64,000 nucleotides of DNA from Tabrizicola_A aquatica (GTDB taxonomy: Bacteria > Pseudomonadota > Alphaproteobacteria > Rhodobacterales > Rhodobacteraceae), in NCBI GenBank assembly GCA_965194375.1, contig CBDAEL010000005.1; one strand, 5' to 3'. Position numbers and translations under genes: made by a program. Below, in pieces: positions 34,437 through 42,725 of this stretch (within the stretch, counting starts at the first letter, position 1; each line of letters opens with the position of its first letter). The notes beneath the pieces were generated by a model, which had not been told where the DNA came from, did no database searches, and worked only from the letters and a program-made list of their open reading frames with translations.

Positions 34437-35846
34437 TCAGCAGGAGTAATACATCGCGTATTCCACCGGGTGCGGCGTGTGTTCGTAGGCGTAAACCTCT
34501 TCCCACTTCAGCGCCATATAGGCTTCCAGCTGCTCGCGCGAGAACACGCCGCCAGCAAGCAGGAAGTCCATGTCCTTGTCCAGCGACTCAAGCGCTTCGC
34601 GCAAGGAACCGCAGACGGTCGGGATTTCGGCCAGTTCTTCGGGCGGCAGATCATACAGATCCTTGTCCGATGCCGGGCCCGGATCAATCTTGTTCTTGAT
34701 CCCGTCAAGGCCCGCCATCAGAAGTGCGGCAAAGGCCAGATAGGGGTTGGCCGACGGATCGGGGAAACGGGCCTCAACGCGCTTCGCTTTCGGCGATTCG
34801 GTCCACGGAATACGAACCGCACCCGAGCGGTTGCGGGCCGAATAGGCCAACAGAACCGGAGCTTCAAAGCCGGGAATCAGGCGCTTGTAGCTGTTGGTGC
34901 CGGGGTTGGTGATGGCGTTCAGGGCTTTCGCATGCTTGATGATGCCGCCGATGAACCACAGCGCTTCCTGCGACAGGTCTGCGTACTTGTCGCCTGCGAA
35001 CAGGGGCTTGCCGCCCTTCCAGATCGACATGTTAACGTGCATCCCCGAGCCGTTGTCGCCCTTCATGGGCTTGGGCATGAAGGTCACGGTCTTGCCGTAA
35101 GCATGGGCCACGTTGTGGATCACATACTTGTACTTTTGGATGTTGTCGGCCTGTTCTACCAGACCACCGAAGATCATGCCAAGTTCGTGCTGGCAGGTGG
35201 CCACCTCATGGTGATGCTTGTCCACCTTGATGCCCATGCGCTTCATGGTCGACAGCATTTCGCCGCGCAGGTCTTGGGCCTCATCGATCGGGTTGACCGG
35301 GAAGTAGCCGCCCTTGTGGGCTGCCCGGTGGCCCGAGTTGCCGCCTTCGAACACGGTGTCGGTGTTCCAAGACGCGGCTTCGGCATCGATCTCATAGGCG
35401 ACTTTGCGTGGCGTTACAGAATAACGCACGTCGTCGAAGATGAAGAATTCAGCTTCGGGACCGCAGTAGAACGCATCACCAACGCCCGAGGATTGCAGAT
35501 AGGCTTCGGCCTTCTTTGCAATCTGGCGCGGGCAACGGTCATAGGCCTCGCCGGTGTCCGGCTCGACCACGTCGCAATGGATGCACAGGGTCTTTTCGGC
35601 ATAGAAGGGGTCGATATAGACTGAGGAGGCATCGGGCATCAGCTTCATGTCCGACTGGTCGATCGACTTCCAGCCCGCAATCGACGAGCCATCGAACATG
35701 AAGCCTTCTTCGAAGAAGTCTTGGTCGATGATGTCGACGATCAGCGTGACGTGCTGAAGTTTGCCTTTGGGATCGGTGAAGCGGACATCGACGTACTCGA
35801 TCTCCTCGTCCTTGATCAGTTTGAGAGCCTTCGCAACTGCGCTCAT
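34437..35846 (-). CDS. glnA: Glutamine synthetase type I
   Basis: ATP-dependent ammonium assimilation into glutamine. 469 aa, the usual dodecameric type I length. Signatures: FMFDGSSIAGWKSIDQSDM, the ATP-binding KPMKGDNGSGMHVNMS, NSYKRLIPGFEAPV. The adenylylation tyrosine is in KDLYDLPP (residue 398 with Met, the equivalent of Tyr397 in E. coli), so activity should be controlled by GlnE. Start 35846 has AAAGG 7 nt upstream; the adjacent ATG 35849 is possible. 54 bp downstream of glnB, same strand, forming the glnB-glnA operon. Confidence 0.98.
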   Translation of the reverse strand: MSAVAKALKLIKDEEIEYVDVRFTDPKGKLQHVTLIVDIIDQDFFEEGFMFDGSSIAGWKSIDQSDMKLMPDASSVYIDPFYAEKTLCIHCDVVEPDTGEAYDRCPRQIAKKAEAYLQSSGVGDAFYCGPEAEFFIFDDVRYSVTPRKVAYEIDAEAASWNTDTVFEGGNSGHRAAHKGGYFPVNPIDEAQDLRGEMLSTMKRMGIKVDKHHHEVATCQHELGMIFGGLVEQADNIQKYKYVIHNVAHAYGKTVTFMPKPMKGDNGSGMHVNMSIWKGGKPLFAGDKYADLSQEALWFIGGIIKHAKALNAITNPGTNSYKRLIPGFEAPVLLAYSARNRSGAVRIPWTESPKAKRVEARFPDPSANPYLAFAALLMAGLDGIKNKIDPGPASDKDLYDLPPEELAEIPTVCGSLREALESLDKDMDFLLAGGVFSREQLEAYMALKWEEVYAYEHTPHPVEYAMYYSC

Positions 35847-35900
35847 CATGATGCCTTTCGGGTTTGGGTTTCAGTTTGGGCCTTGGAGTTTGGCCCGGGA

Positions 35901-36239
35901 TTACACAGCATCATCACCGGTTTCACCGGTGCGGATGCGGATGGCTTGTTCAACGGACGAGACAAAAATCTTGCCGTCGCCAATCTTGTCGGTGCGGGCG
36001 GCGGCGATGATCGCCTCGATCGCGGTGTCGACCATGTCGTCGGTTAGAACGACCTCGATCTTCACCTTGGGCAGAAAGTCGACGACATATTCGGCGCCGC
36101 GATAGAGTTCAGTATGGCCCTTTTGACGACCAAAGCCTTTGACTTCGGTCACCGAAAGGCCCTGAATACCGGCCTCTTGCAGCGCTTCTTTCACTTCGTC
36201 CAGCTTGAAAGGCTTGATGATCGCTTCGATCTTTTTCAT
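35901..36239 (-). CDS. glnB: Nitrogen regulatory protein PII
   Basis: Trimeric sensor of 2-oxoglutarate, ATP and glutamine that controls glnA adenylylation and NtrB. Exactly 112 aa. The uridylylation tyrosine is Tyr51 in RGAEYVVDF of the T-loop, and the B- and C-loop motifs (KIGDGKIFV, IRIRTGE) are intact. The start ATG 36239 precedes MKKIEAIIKPFKLDEVK; the open frame extends upstream only by chance. Operon with glnA. The 166-bp gap to divergent nnr should contain its promoter; I saw no clear NtrC or sigma-54 site. Confidence 0.98.
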   Translation of the reverse strand: MKKIEAIIKPFKLDEVKEALQEAGIQGLSVTEVKGFGRQKGHTELYRGAEYVVDFLPKVKIEVVLTDDMVDTAIEAIIAAARTDKIGDGKIFVSSVEQAIRIRTGETGDDAV

Positions 36240-36405
36240 GGCCTTCTCCCTCGTTCCGGTCTGTCCTTTCTTCATCACTTCCCCTTGGCCGGGACAATTG
36301 GCTAGGCTGTGGGCAGGGTGATTGGCCGGGGGTTTTTCGGGGAAACGCCTAAAAATTGTGCAAATGGCTGAGATTTTGAGCGAAATGTGAAAAGGTGCCT
36401 GAAAA

Positions 36406-38007
36406 ATGACCGAATTCCTCACCGCCGGGCAGATGCGGGCCCTTGAACAGGCGGCGATTGACAGCGGCGAAGTCACCGGACTGGAACTGATGGAACGCGC
36501 CGGGCGGGGCGTGGTTGAGGCGACTTTTGCGGAATGGCCCGAGCTGCGCGCCACCTCACACCGCGCTGTGGTTCTCTGCGGCCCGGGCAACAATGGCGGT
36601 GACGGTTTCGTTGTGGCGCGCCTTTTGAAAGAGTGGGGCTGGGAGGTCGAAGTGTTCCTGTATGGGAACGCGGAAAAGCTGCCCGCAGATGCGCGGGTGA
36701 ATTATGCGCGTTGGTCGGCGATCGGGGATGTGCGCGACTTTTCCCTGTGCGCCTTTGCCGATGTGTATTTCCGGCACGCAGACAGGTGTCCAGCGGCGGG
36801 GGCGCTTTTGCTTGTTGATGCGGTGTTTGGAACGGGCCTGTCGCGCCCGGTACACGGGGAAGCTGCGAGGGCGCTTGAGCTTGTCGCAGAAGCCGCAGAG
36901 TTTGGTCATGCAAAGGTCGTTGCGGTGGACACCACAAGCGGTCTTTGTGCCGACAGCGGCAAGGTCCTTGGAACGGCGGCATCGGCCAATCTGACTGTGA
37001 CCTTCCATCGCGCGAAACTTGGGCATGTTTTGCAGGACGGGCCACAACGGTGCGGCACCCTGCGGATCGCGGACATTGGCCTACCACAGCACGAACCAAC
37101 AGGCACAGGCGCGGTTGATGTTCCATCCGGGCTTGGAAAAACCCTTGGCCATAAATTCTCTCACGGCCATGCCCTGATCGTGTCTGGCGATCACGGCCGC
37201 GCCGGGGCGGCGCGGCTTGCGGCGCGGGGGGCGCTGCGGATTGGGGCGGGGCTGGTGACCGTCGCCAGCCCGCCCGGTGCCATGGCTGAAAACGCCGCAC
37301 GGCTGGATGCCATCATGCTGCGCGGGGTGGAGGGCGGCGAGGGGTTGGCTGAGGTTCTGGCCGACAAGCGGATCAACGCGCTGTGCCTCGGGCCGGGGAT
37401 GGGGACGGGTGCGGCTCAAGCCAGCCTTCTGGCGGTGGCCCTTGCGGTCTCAGTACCAAGCTATATCCCCCCACCCCCAGCCCCTCCCCACGGGGGGGAG
37501 GGGAGGCGCTTGGTTCTGGATGCCGATGCACTGACCATCCTGTCGCAGCGCCCGGACCTCTTTGCCAAGCTTCACGGGGGCTGCATCCTCACCCCCCATG
37601 CCGGAGAATTCGCCCGGCTCTTCTCCGACATCGCCGAAAAACTGGCCGCCGCAGGCACCAAAGGCCCCGCCTATTCCAAGGTTGATGCCACACGAGAGGC
37701 GGCCGCCCGCGCGGGCTGTGTGGTCCTGTTCAAAGGTCCTGCTACGGTGATCGCTGACCCTTCTGGGCGCTGTTCCGTCAACGCCGCCGTCTACGACCGC
37801 TCAGCCCCTTGGCTGGCCACCGCAGGCTCGGGCGATGTCTTGGCGGGCTTCATCACAGGGCTTCTGGCGCGCGGGTTCAGTCTCTTTGACGCTGCTTGTG
37901 CGGGCGCTTGGCTGCATGTTGACTGCGCGCGGTCTTTCGGGCCGGGGTTGATCGCCGAAGATTTGTCCGAGGAACTGCCAAAAGTCTTGCGATCTCTCGG
38001 GATGTGA
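36406..38007 (+). CDS. nnr: Bifunctional NAD(P)H-hydrate epimerase / dehydratase
   Basis: Repairs damaged NADHX/NADPHX. 533 aa: N-terminal YjeF_N epimerase domain (about residues 1-215, with VVLCGPGNNGGDGFV and LLVDAVFGTGLSRP) and C-terminal ADP-dependent dehydratase domain (about 240-533, with the signature ATAGSGDVLAGFITGLLARG). Unusual: between LLAVALAV and LVLDADALTIL there is an in-frame insert of about 20 residues (SVPSYIPPPPAPPHGGEGRR). It is encoded by a C/G palindromic repeat that is not part of the family fold (see separate entry). Confidence 0.93.
   Translation: MTEFLTAGQMRALEQAAIDSGEVTGLELMERAGRGVVEATFAEWPELRATSHRAVVLCGPGNNGGDGFVVARLLKEWGWEVEVFLYGNAEKLPADARVNYARWSAIGDVRDFSLCAFADVYFRHADRCPAAGALLLVDAVFGTGLSRPVHGEAARALELVAEAAEFGHAKVVAVDTTSGLCADSGKVLGTAASANLTVTFHRAKLGHVLQDGPQRCGTLRIADIGLPQHEPTGTGAVDVPSGLGKTLGHKFSHGHALIVSGDHGRAGAARLAARGALRIGAGLVTVASPPGAMAENAARLDAIMLRGVEGGEGLAEVLADKRINALCLGPGMGTGAAQASLLAVALAVSVPSYIPPPPAPPHGGEGRRLVLDADALTILSQRPDLFAKLHGGCILTPHAGEFARLFSDIAEKLAAAGTKGPAYSKVDATREAAARAGCVVLFKGPATVIADPSGRCSVNAAVYDRSAPWLATAGSGDVLAGFITGLLARGFSLFDAACAGAWLHVDCARSFGPGLIAEDLSEELPKVLRSLGM
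37469..37505. repeat. Palindromic C/G repeat inserted in-frame in nnr
   Basis: C-rich lead-in followed by CCCCTCCCC, a short spacer with G-run, and GGGGAGGGG: a 9-bp inverted repeat within a strongly strand-asymmetric C-then-G block. In the +1 frame it would read PSPSPRGGG-like and in another HPQPLPTGGRG. That is the pattern I associate with dispersed intergenic palindromes of proteobacteria that occasionally land in genes. The length keeps the nnr frame open. Confidence 0.7.
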
Positions 38008-38096
38008 TTTCATCTTGGCCTGAAATACTCCCGCCGGAGGCTCCCGCGGCCCGCGTCGGACGCTCCGCGGGGAGTATTTGTCACCAAGATGAAATC
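38006..38096. repeat. Long inverted repeat between nnr and xth (dispersed repeat, paired tails)
   Basis: Outer arms GATTTCATCTTGG (38006-38018) and CCAAGATGAAATC (38084-38096), inner arms AAATACTCCC (38023-38032) and GGGAGTATTT (38070-38079), with GC-rich centre. The arms are two opposed copies of the family's tail sequence. The outer arms overlap the last bases of both the nnr and the xth stop codons. It probably acts as the bidirectional terminator of these convergent genes. Confidence 0.75.
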
Positions 38097-38874
38097 AGGC
38101 GTCGAGATTGATCCAGATCGGCACATGGTCTGAGGGCTTGTCGCCCGCGCGCACCTGTTTGTCGATCTGGCAGTCCCGCAAAAGATCGGCCGCCTGCGGG
38201 CTAAGGAGGAGATGGTCGATGCGGATGCCGTTGTTGCGCTCCCAAGCGCCGGCTTGATAGTCCCAAAAGGTGTATTGGCCCGGGCTGGCGTCGCGGGCGC
38301 GGAAGGCGTCGGTCAGCCCAAGCGCCAGAAGGCGGCGGTAGGCCGCGCGCGATTGGGGCAGGGCCAGCGCGTCAGCGGTCCAAAGTTCGGGCTTGGCCGC
38401 ATCGGCGTCTTGCGGGATGACGTTGTAGTCACCGCAGAAGACTGTCGGCTCCTCCTGCGCCAGAAGAACCTTGGCGCGTGCTTCCATCCGGGACATCCAC
38501 GCGAGCTTATAGTCGTATTTCGGTCCGGGCGCGGGGTTGCCGTTGGGCAGATACAGCCCACAGACCCGGATCGGGCGGCGGCCGAGCACGGTGGCTTCGA
38601 TCCAGCGGGCTTGCTCGTCTGCGTCATCGCCGGGCAGGCCGCGCGTCACGTCCTCAAGCGGCAGTTTCGACAGGATCGCCACGCCGTTGAAGCTTTTCTG
38701 ACCATGGGTTTCAACCCGGTAGCCCATCGCTTCCAAGATCTCGCGCGGGAAGCCCTCATCCACCGACTTGATTTCTTGCAAGCAGACCACATCGGGTTGG
38801 GCGGCGGCCAGCCAAGCGGGCAGGGCCTCGATCCGCGCCTTGATGCCGTTGATGTTGAAGGTCGCAAGTTTCAT
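38095..38874 (-). CDS. xthA: Exodeoxyribonuclease III
   Basis: AP endonuclease and 3'-5' exonuclease of base-excision repair. 259 aa with the ExoIII/EEP motifs: MKLATFNINGIKAR, CLQEIK (metal glutamate), GLYLPNGNPAPGPKYDYK, VFCGDYNV (Asp-Asn-Val), SDHVPIW (catalytic Asp-His at the C-terminus). GGAAG lies 7 nt before the ATG. Stop codon lies inside the inverted repeat shared with nnr. Confidence 0.96.
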   Translation of the reverse strand: MKLATFNINGIKARIEALPAWLAAAQPDVVCLQEIKSVDEGFPREILEAMGYRVETHGQKSFNGVAILSKLPLEDVTRGLPGDDADEQARWIEATVLGRRPIRVCGLYLPNGNPAPGPKYDYKLAWMSRMEARAKVLLAQEEPTVFCGDYNVIPQDADAAKPELWTADALALPQSRAAYRRLLALGLTDAFRARDASPGQYTFWDYQAGAWERNNGIRIDHLLLSPQAADLLRDCQIDKQVRAGDKPSDHVPIWINLDA

Positions 38875-38933
38875 GTCTTGTCTTCCGGGTTGCCTTGACC
38901 CGTTCTAGGCGCGCGGCAAGATGGCGGCAAGCC

Positions 38934-39653
38934 TCAGCTCAGCAAGGCCGCCTCGGGCTCGGCGGCGTCGCGCCACAACGTGTCCAGCGCGTCGATCTGG
39001 GTCGGGTCAAAGCGATGCGCTTCTTCCCAATAGCGCCCCGAGGGCACCCGGTAGCCAAGCGCAGCCTCGCGCTTCAGGGCCTGTTCGGCCAAGCTCTCGT
39101 CATAGCGGATCAACGGGGTTGCCGCGAGGCTGTGTCGGCTCGCGCGCGGAAACACCAGCCGCGATGGGCCGGTCGACAGATTCACCACCCGGCAACCGGC
39201 GCGCGCGGCCAGCACCATGAACCGCGCCGATTTTGCCTCGATCGAGCGTAAGGTCACGTCAGGTCGCAGCGGGTCGGCGGTTCCGGTGCCGTAGAAATGT
39301 GTGGGCCCGCTTTGTGGATAGTGCATGTCGCAGCCAAAAAACGCCATGCAGCGCGGCCGGAGCGTCTGCAAAGCCCAATAGGCAGTGGTAAACGCCATCG
39401 TGCCACCGGCATAGACAAAGCCGCCCTGCGCGTTCTGGGCGGAGACAAACTCATCCTCGCTGACCAGCCTTTGGCCTACGGCTGGGCGCGGCACCTGGCT
39501 GGCAGGAAAATCCCATGGATAGACGAGATAATCCCAATCGGATCGGATGGCATGGGCGTTGTTGATGGCGACAATGGCATCAAAGAGTTCGCGCGCCCAA
39601 CCGCGCGCCTCAACCGCCATGGGGGCCGAGCCGAGGATCAAGATCGTTGTCAT
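38934..39653 (-). CDS. Conserved protein, sialyltransferase/DUF115-like fold suspected
   Basis: 239 aa, soluble. I do not recognise a named family. Its N-terminus TILILGSAPMAVEARGWARELFDAIVAINNAHAI followed by WDYLVYPWDFP resembles the nucleotide-sugar-binding start of bacterial GT42 sialyltransferase-like and DUF115/MptE-like proteins. The middle GGFVYAGGTMAFTTAYWAL ... CMAFFGCDMHYP resembles their second conserved block (a helix, then strand ending GxDxY). No surface-polysaccharide genes are adjacent. Start ATG 39653 is chosen at the conserved strand; the open frame extends 11 codons further. Confidence 0.6.
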   Translation of the reverse strand: MTTILILGSAPMAVEARGWARELFDAIVAINNAHAIRSDWDYLVYPWDFPASQVPRPAVGQRLVSEDEFVSAQNAQGGFVYAGGTMAFTTAYWALQTLRPRCMAFFGCDMHYPQSGPTHFYGTGTADPLRPDVTLRSIEAKSARFMVLAARAGCRVVNLSTGPSRLVFPRASRHSLAATPLIRYDESLAEQALKREAALGYRVPSGRYWEEAHRFDPTQIDALDTLWRDAAEPEAALLS

Positions 39654-39737
39654 CGGTTCGCATGCCCCTTTTCCTTGCGCTTGCAAGAGTTAGGGCAATT
39701 TGGCGGGAAGTCACAGGATTTGTGGGGTTATCCCGAT

Positions 39738-40064
39738 TTAGATCGAGAAGCTGGTCCCGCAGCCGCAGGAAGCGGTGGCGTTGGGGTTTTCGATGACAAA
39801 GCGGGCACCGATCAATTCTTCGGTGAAATCCACCACCGCATTGGCCAGGAACGGCAAGGATACCTCGTCGATCAGCACCTTTTGACCGTTCTTTTCCAAG
39901 ATCAAATCGCCCGCAGCGGGTTCATCAAGACGGATGTCATAGGAAAAGCCCGAACATCCCCCGCCAAGGACGCCAACACGCAGCGCTTTGCCCTCACCGG
40001 TCATCTCGGCAATCTCGGCAAGACGAGAATAGGCGCGGTCGGTCACTTGGGGGGGCAGGTTCAT
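39738..40064 (-). CDS. A-type iron-sulfur cluster carrier (IscA/ErpA family)
   Basis: About 108 aa. The three cluster-binding cysteines are in GGGCSGFSYDI and SCGCGTSFSI at the C-terminus. Delivers Fe-S clusters to apo-proteins. AGGA 8 nt before ATG 40064 supports this start over an upstream TTG. Which A-type subgroup (IscA, SufA, ErpA) cannot be settled from context because no isc/suf genes are adjacent. Divergent from dgt with 72 bp between. Confidence 0.93.
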   Translation of the reverse strand: MNLPPQVTDRAYSRLAEIAEMTGEGKALRVGVLGGGCSGFSYDIRLDEPAAGDLILEKNGQKVLIDEVSLPFLANAVVDFTEELIGARFVIENPNATASCGCGTSFSI

Positions 40065-40136
40065 GGGTCTTGTCCTGTTCAAAGCCAGTGATTTGAATAT
40101 AGGGTGAGATCAGCAGTTGAACAAGAACGGCGGAAG

Positions 40137-41303
40137 ATGAGCTTTGCCCCCTATGCCTGCCAGCCCGACGCCTCGCGCGGGCGGCTTTTTGTCGAACGGA
40201 TGTCGTCGTTTCGCAGCCCCTTTCAGCGCGACCGCGACCGGATTATCCATTCATCGGCCTTTCGGCGGCTGAAGCACAAGACGCAGGTCTTTGTGGAACA
40301 TGAGGGCGATTACTATCGCACGCGGTTGACCCACTCGATCGAGGTGGCGCAGGTGGCGCGCACGATTTCGGGCGTTCTGGGGCTGAACACCGATCTGGCC
40401 GAATGTATCGCGCTGGCCCATGATCTGGGCCACACCCCCTTTGGCCATACCGGCGAGGATGCTTTGGCGGCGCTGATGGCGCCCTATGGCGGGTTTGACC
40501 ATAACGCGCAGGCCTTGCGGATCGTGACGCGGCTTGAGCGGCACTACGCCGATTTTGACGGTCTGAACCTGACATGGGAAAGTCTTGAGGGGATTGCCAA
40601 GCACAATGGCCCCGTCATCGGCCCGAATGCCGATGCCAAGCATGCCGGTCCCTTGCCCTATGCGCTGGCCGAGGTGAACGCAGCCTGGGATCTGGAGTTG
40701 CACACCCATGCCAGTGCCGAGGCGCAGGTGGCGGCGATTGCCGATGATGTGGCCTATTCCCATCATGACCTGCACGACGGCTTGCGCTCGGGCCTGTTCA
40801 GCGAGGCGGATCTGATGGAACTGCCGGTCACTGGCCCCGCCTTTGAAGAGGTGGATCGGCTCTATCCCGGTCTTGAGAAGATGCGGCGGCGGCATGAGGC
40901 TTTGCGGCGCGTCTTTGGTCGGATGGTGGAGGATGTGATCGCGGTGGCACGGGGGCGACTTGACTCGGCCCAGCCAAAATCGGTGGACGAGATCCGCGCC
41001 ATGGGCACCACGATGATCCGCTTTTCCAAGCCGCTGTATCAGGAGTTGAAGGCGATACGGTCGTTCCTCTTCACCCGGATGTATCGCGCGCCTTCGGTCG
41101 TCGTGATGCGCAATGAGGTGACCGAGGTGGTCAACGGCCTGTTCCCGCTGTTTCTGTCGCGGCCTGAGTTGCTGCCCCAAGAGTGGCGGCACGACATTGA
41201 GGCGGCGCAAGGCGAGACGGAACTGGCGCGGATCGTGGCCGATTATGTCTCGGGGATGACGGACCGATTTGCGCTGCAAGAGGGGCAGCGGCTGCTAGGA
41301 TAA
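40137..41303 (+). CDS. dgt: Deoxyguanosinetriphosphate triphosphohydrolase-like protein
   Basis: HD-domain dNTP triphosphohydrolase, 388 aa. Metal motif residues in RTRLTHSIEVAQVAR (His) and ALAHDLGHTPFGHTGEDAL (His-Asp), and a later Asp in IADDVAYSHHD. The start SFAPYACQPDASRGR ... SPFQRDRDRIIHSSAFRRLKHKTQVF is typical of the short Dgt-like subfamily. The in-frame start at 40104 is possible, but ATG 40137 lies at the conserved N-terminus. Confidence 0.94.
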   Translation: MSFAPYACQPDASRGRLFVERMSSFRSPFQRDRDRIIHSSAFRRLKHKTQVFVEHEGDYYRTRLTHSIEVAQVARTISGVLGLNTDLAECIALAHDLGHTPFGHTGEDALAALMAPYGGFDHNAQALRIVTRLERHYADFDGLNLTWESLEGIAKHNGPVIGPNADAKHAGPLPYALAEVNAAWDLELHTHASAEAQVAAIADDVAYSHHDLHDGLRSGLFSEADLMELPVTGPAFEEVDRLYPGLEKMRRRHEALRRVFGRMVEDVIAVARGRLDSAQPKSVDEIRAMGTTMIRFSKPLYQELKAIRSFLFTRMYRAPSVVVMRNEVTEVVNGLFPLFLSRPELLPQEWRHDIEAAQGETELARIVADYVSGMTDRFALQEGQRLLG

Positions 41304-41381
41304 TCTAGGGCCACCCATTGGGCGAGATCGGCCAGCGTCGCCCCTGTCACGCGGAACGCAGCAAGCTGCCCGGTAGGGCGA

Positions 41382-41849
41382 TCAGCTTTTGCGGGCCGCC
41401 AACGCCCAGAGCCCTGCAAGAAGGGTGGAGGCCAGCACGTTCCAGCCTGCCATCGACAGGCCAAGGAAGGACCACGCGATCTTGTCACAGGCGGCCGGGC
41501 TGCCCACGCTTACATCGGTGTTCAGAAGATCGGCCGAAGACACATCGGCCAGCGTATTGACCGCGCATTGCTGCAGGCCCGCCCACCAGTCTTGCTCGAC
41601 CCCAAAGTGATAGACGCCAATACCGGCCGAGGTGAGCACAGCCAGTCCCGCCAGCGCGGGCAGGGCAGGGCCTTGCCATTTCAGTGCAGCAAGGCCGAGG
41701 AGGAGCGCCACGAGATGCGGCCAGCGTTGCCACAGGCACAGGATGCACGGGTAAAGCCCGCCCAGATGCTGAAAGGCCAGTGCCCCCAGCAACAGACCAG
41801 CGGACCCGGCAAGGGCAAAGAGGGCAAGGGTAGAGCGCGTCAGGGTCAC
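41382..41849 (-). CDS. dsbB: Disulfide bond formation protein B
   Basis: 155 aa, four membrane helices, with the quinone-reactive CxxC in YPCILCLWQRWPH and the second periplasmic cysteine pair farther on (LQQCAVNTL ... PAACDKIAW). Re-oxidises DsbA using ubiquinone. It starts with GTG overlapping the stop of the DedA-like gene (GTGA). No dsbA is in the window. Confidence 0.93.
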   Translation of the reverse strand: MTLTRSTLALFALAGSAGLLLGALAFQHLGGLYPCILCLWQRWPHLVALLLGLAALKWQGPALPALAGLAVLTSAGIGVYHFGVEQDWWAGLQQCAVNTLADVSSADLLNTDVSVGSPAACDKIAWSFLGLSMAGWNVLASTLLAGLWALAARKS

Positions 41850-42424
41850 AGGAACTTCACCACATAAAAGCCACCGACCAGAAGGGCCATAGCAAGAGAG
41901 AACATAAGCCCAAGCCGCCGTTCAATAAAGTCACGAATGGGTGCGCCGAATTTCCACAAAAGTGCAGCCACAAGGAAAAAGCGCAGGCCACGGGCAAGGA
42001 TCGAGGCGAACAGGAACACCCAGATGTTCAGCCCGGTGCTGCCCGACAGGATGGTAACAATCTTGTAAGGAAAGGGCGTTACCCCGGCGATCAATACGGC
42101 CCAGGCGCCCCAGGCGTTGTAGTTTTGCGCAAAGGTGTCGAAATGCGCCTCTTGGCCATAAAGCGCCAAAATGGGTTGGCCGATGCTGTCAAAGAGGACC
42201 GCTCCGATCCAATAGCCGAACATCCCGCCCAGCACCGAGGCCACGGTGGCAACGCCCGCGATGATAAAGGCGCGGCGGGGGGCGGCGATGATCATCGGGA
42301 TCATCAAAATGTCAGGGGGAATGGGAAACACCGAGCTTTCAATGAAGGCGACAAAGGCCAAAACCCAAAGCGCGTGCCGATGTTCGGCCATGCGCAGGGT
42401 CCAAAGGTAAAGCGAACGTATCAC
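41846..42424 (-). CDS. DedA/YqaA-type membrane protein
   Basis: About 192 aa with several membrane helices. DedA-superfamily features: a re-entrant segment FIESSVFPIPPDILMIPMIIA with the Pro-x-Pro, GGMFGYWIGAVLFDSIG, and PFPYKIVTILSG with the conserved basic residue. Such proteins move polyprenyl-phosphate or phospholipids. GTG 42424 is preferred because GGAAAG lies 7 nt upstream and the hydrophobic part starts there; the open frame adds 30 basic residues (to 42514) of low conservation. Coupled to dsbB. Confidence 0.85.
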   Translation of the reverse strand: MIRSLYLWTLRMAEHRHALWVLAFVAFIESSVFPIPPDILMIPMIIAAPRRAFIIAGVATVASVLGGMFGYWIGAVLFDSIGQPILALYGQEAHFDTFAQNYNAWGAWAVLIAGVTPFPYKIVTILSGSTGLNIWVFLFASILARGLRFFLVAALLWKFGAPIRDFIERRLGLMFSLAMALLVGGFYVVKFL

Positions 42425-42641
42425 GAAATGTCTTTCCAGATGGCGGCGGCGCGGCCCCTTTGCGGGCCTGTGGGTTTGTTGGGGCTGCGGTGATTGCGTC
42501 TTTGGCTTTGCCAATCATGGCGGATCGGTGGGGTCAAGCAACAGATAAGGGCGCGCTGGATTTTCGAAGCAATTTCGGTCCAGATTCCTTGGCGTGGGCC
42601 GTTGACGCCGCCCGCCGGGGCGGCTAAACCCCCTTTCGCTG

Positions 42642-42725
42642 GCCCGAGTGGCGGAATGGTAGACGCAGAGGTTTCAAAAACCTCCGACGCAAGTCGTGCG
42701 AGTTCGAGTCTCGCCTCGGGCACCA
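42642..42725 (+). tRNA. tRNA-Leu (anticodon CAA)
   Basis: 84 nt including an encoded CCA. Acceptor arm GCCCGAG pairs perfectly with CTCGGGC; discriminator A. Anticodon stem GAGGT/ACCTC with loop TTCAAAA gives CAA, and there is the long variable arm expected of leucine tRNA plus GTTCGAGTC in the T arm. The neighbouring 3' DNA (42726-43483) is gene-free, so a former attachment site is possible but no integrase is adjacent. Confidence 0.95.

Noticed and set aside
36240..36405. NtrC or sigma-54 site upstream of glnB
   Set aside because: I looked for TGGCAC-N5-TTGC and TGCAC-N-GTGCA patterns in the 166-bp gap and found no convincing match.
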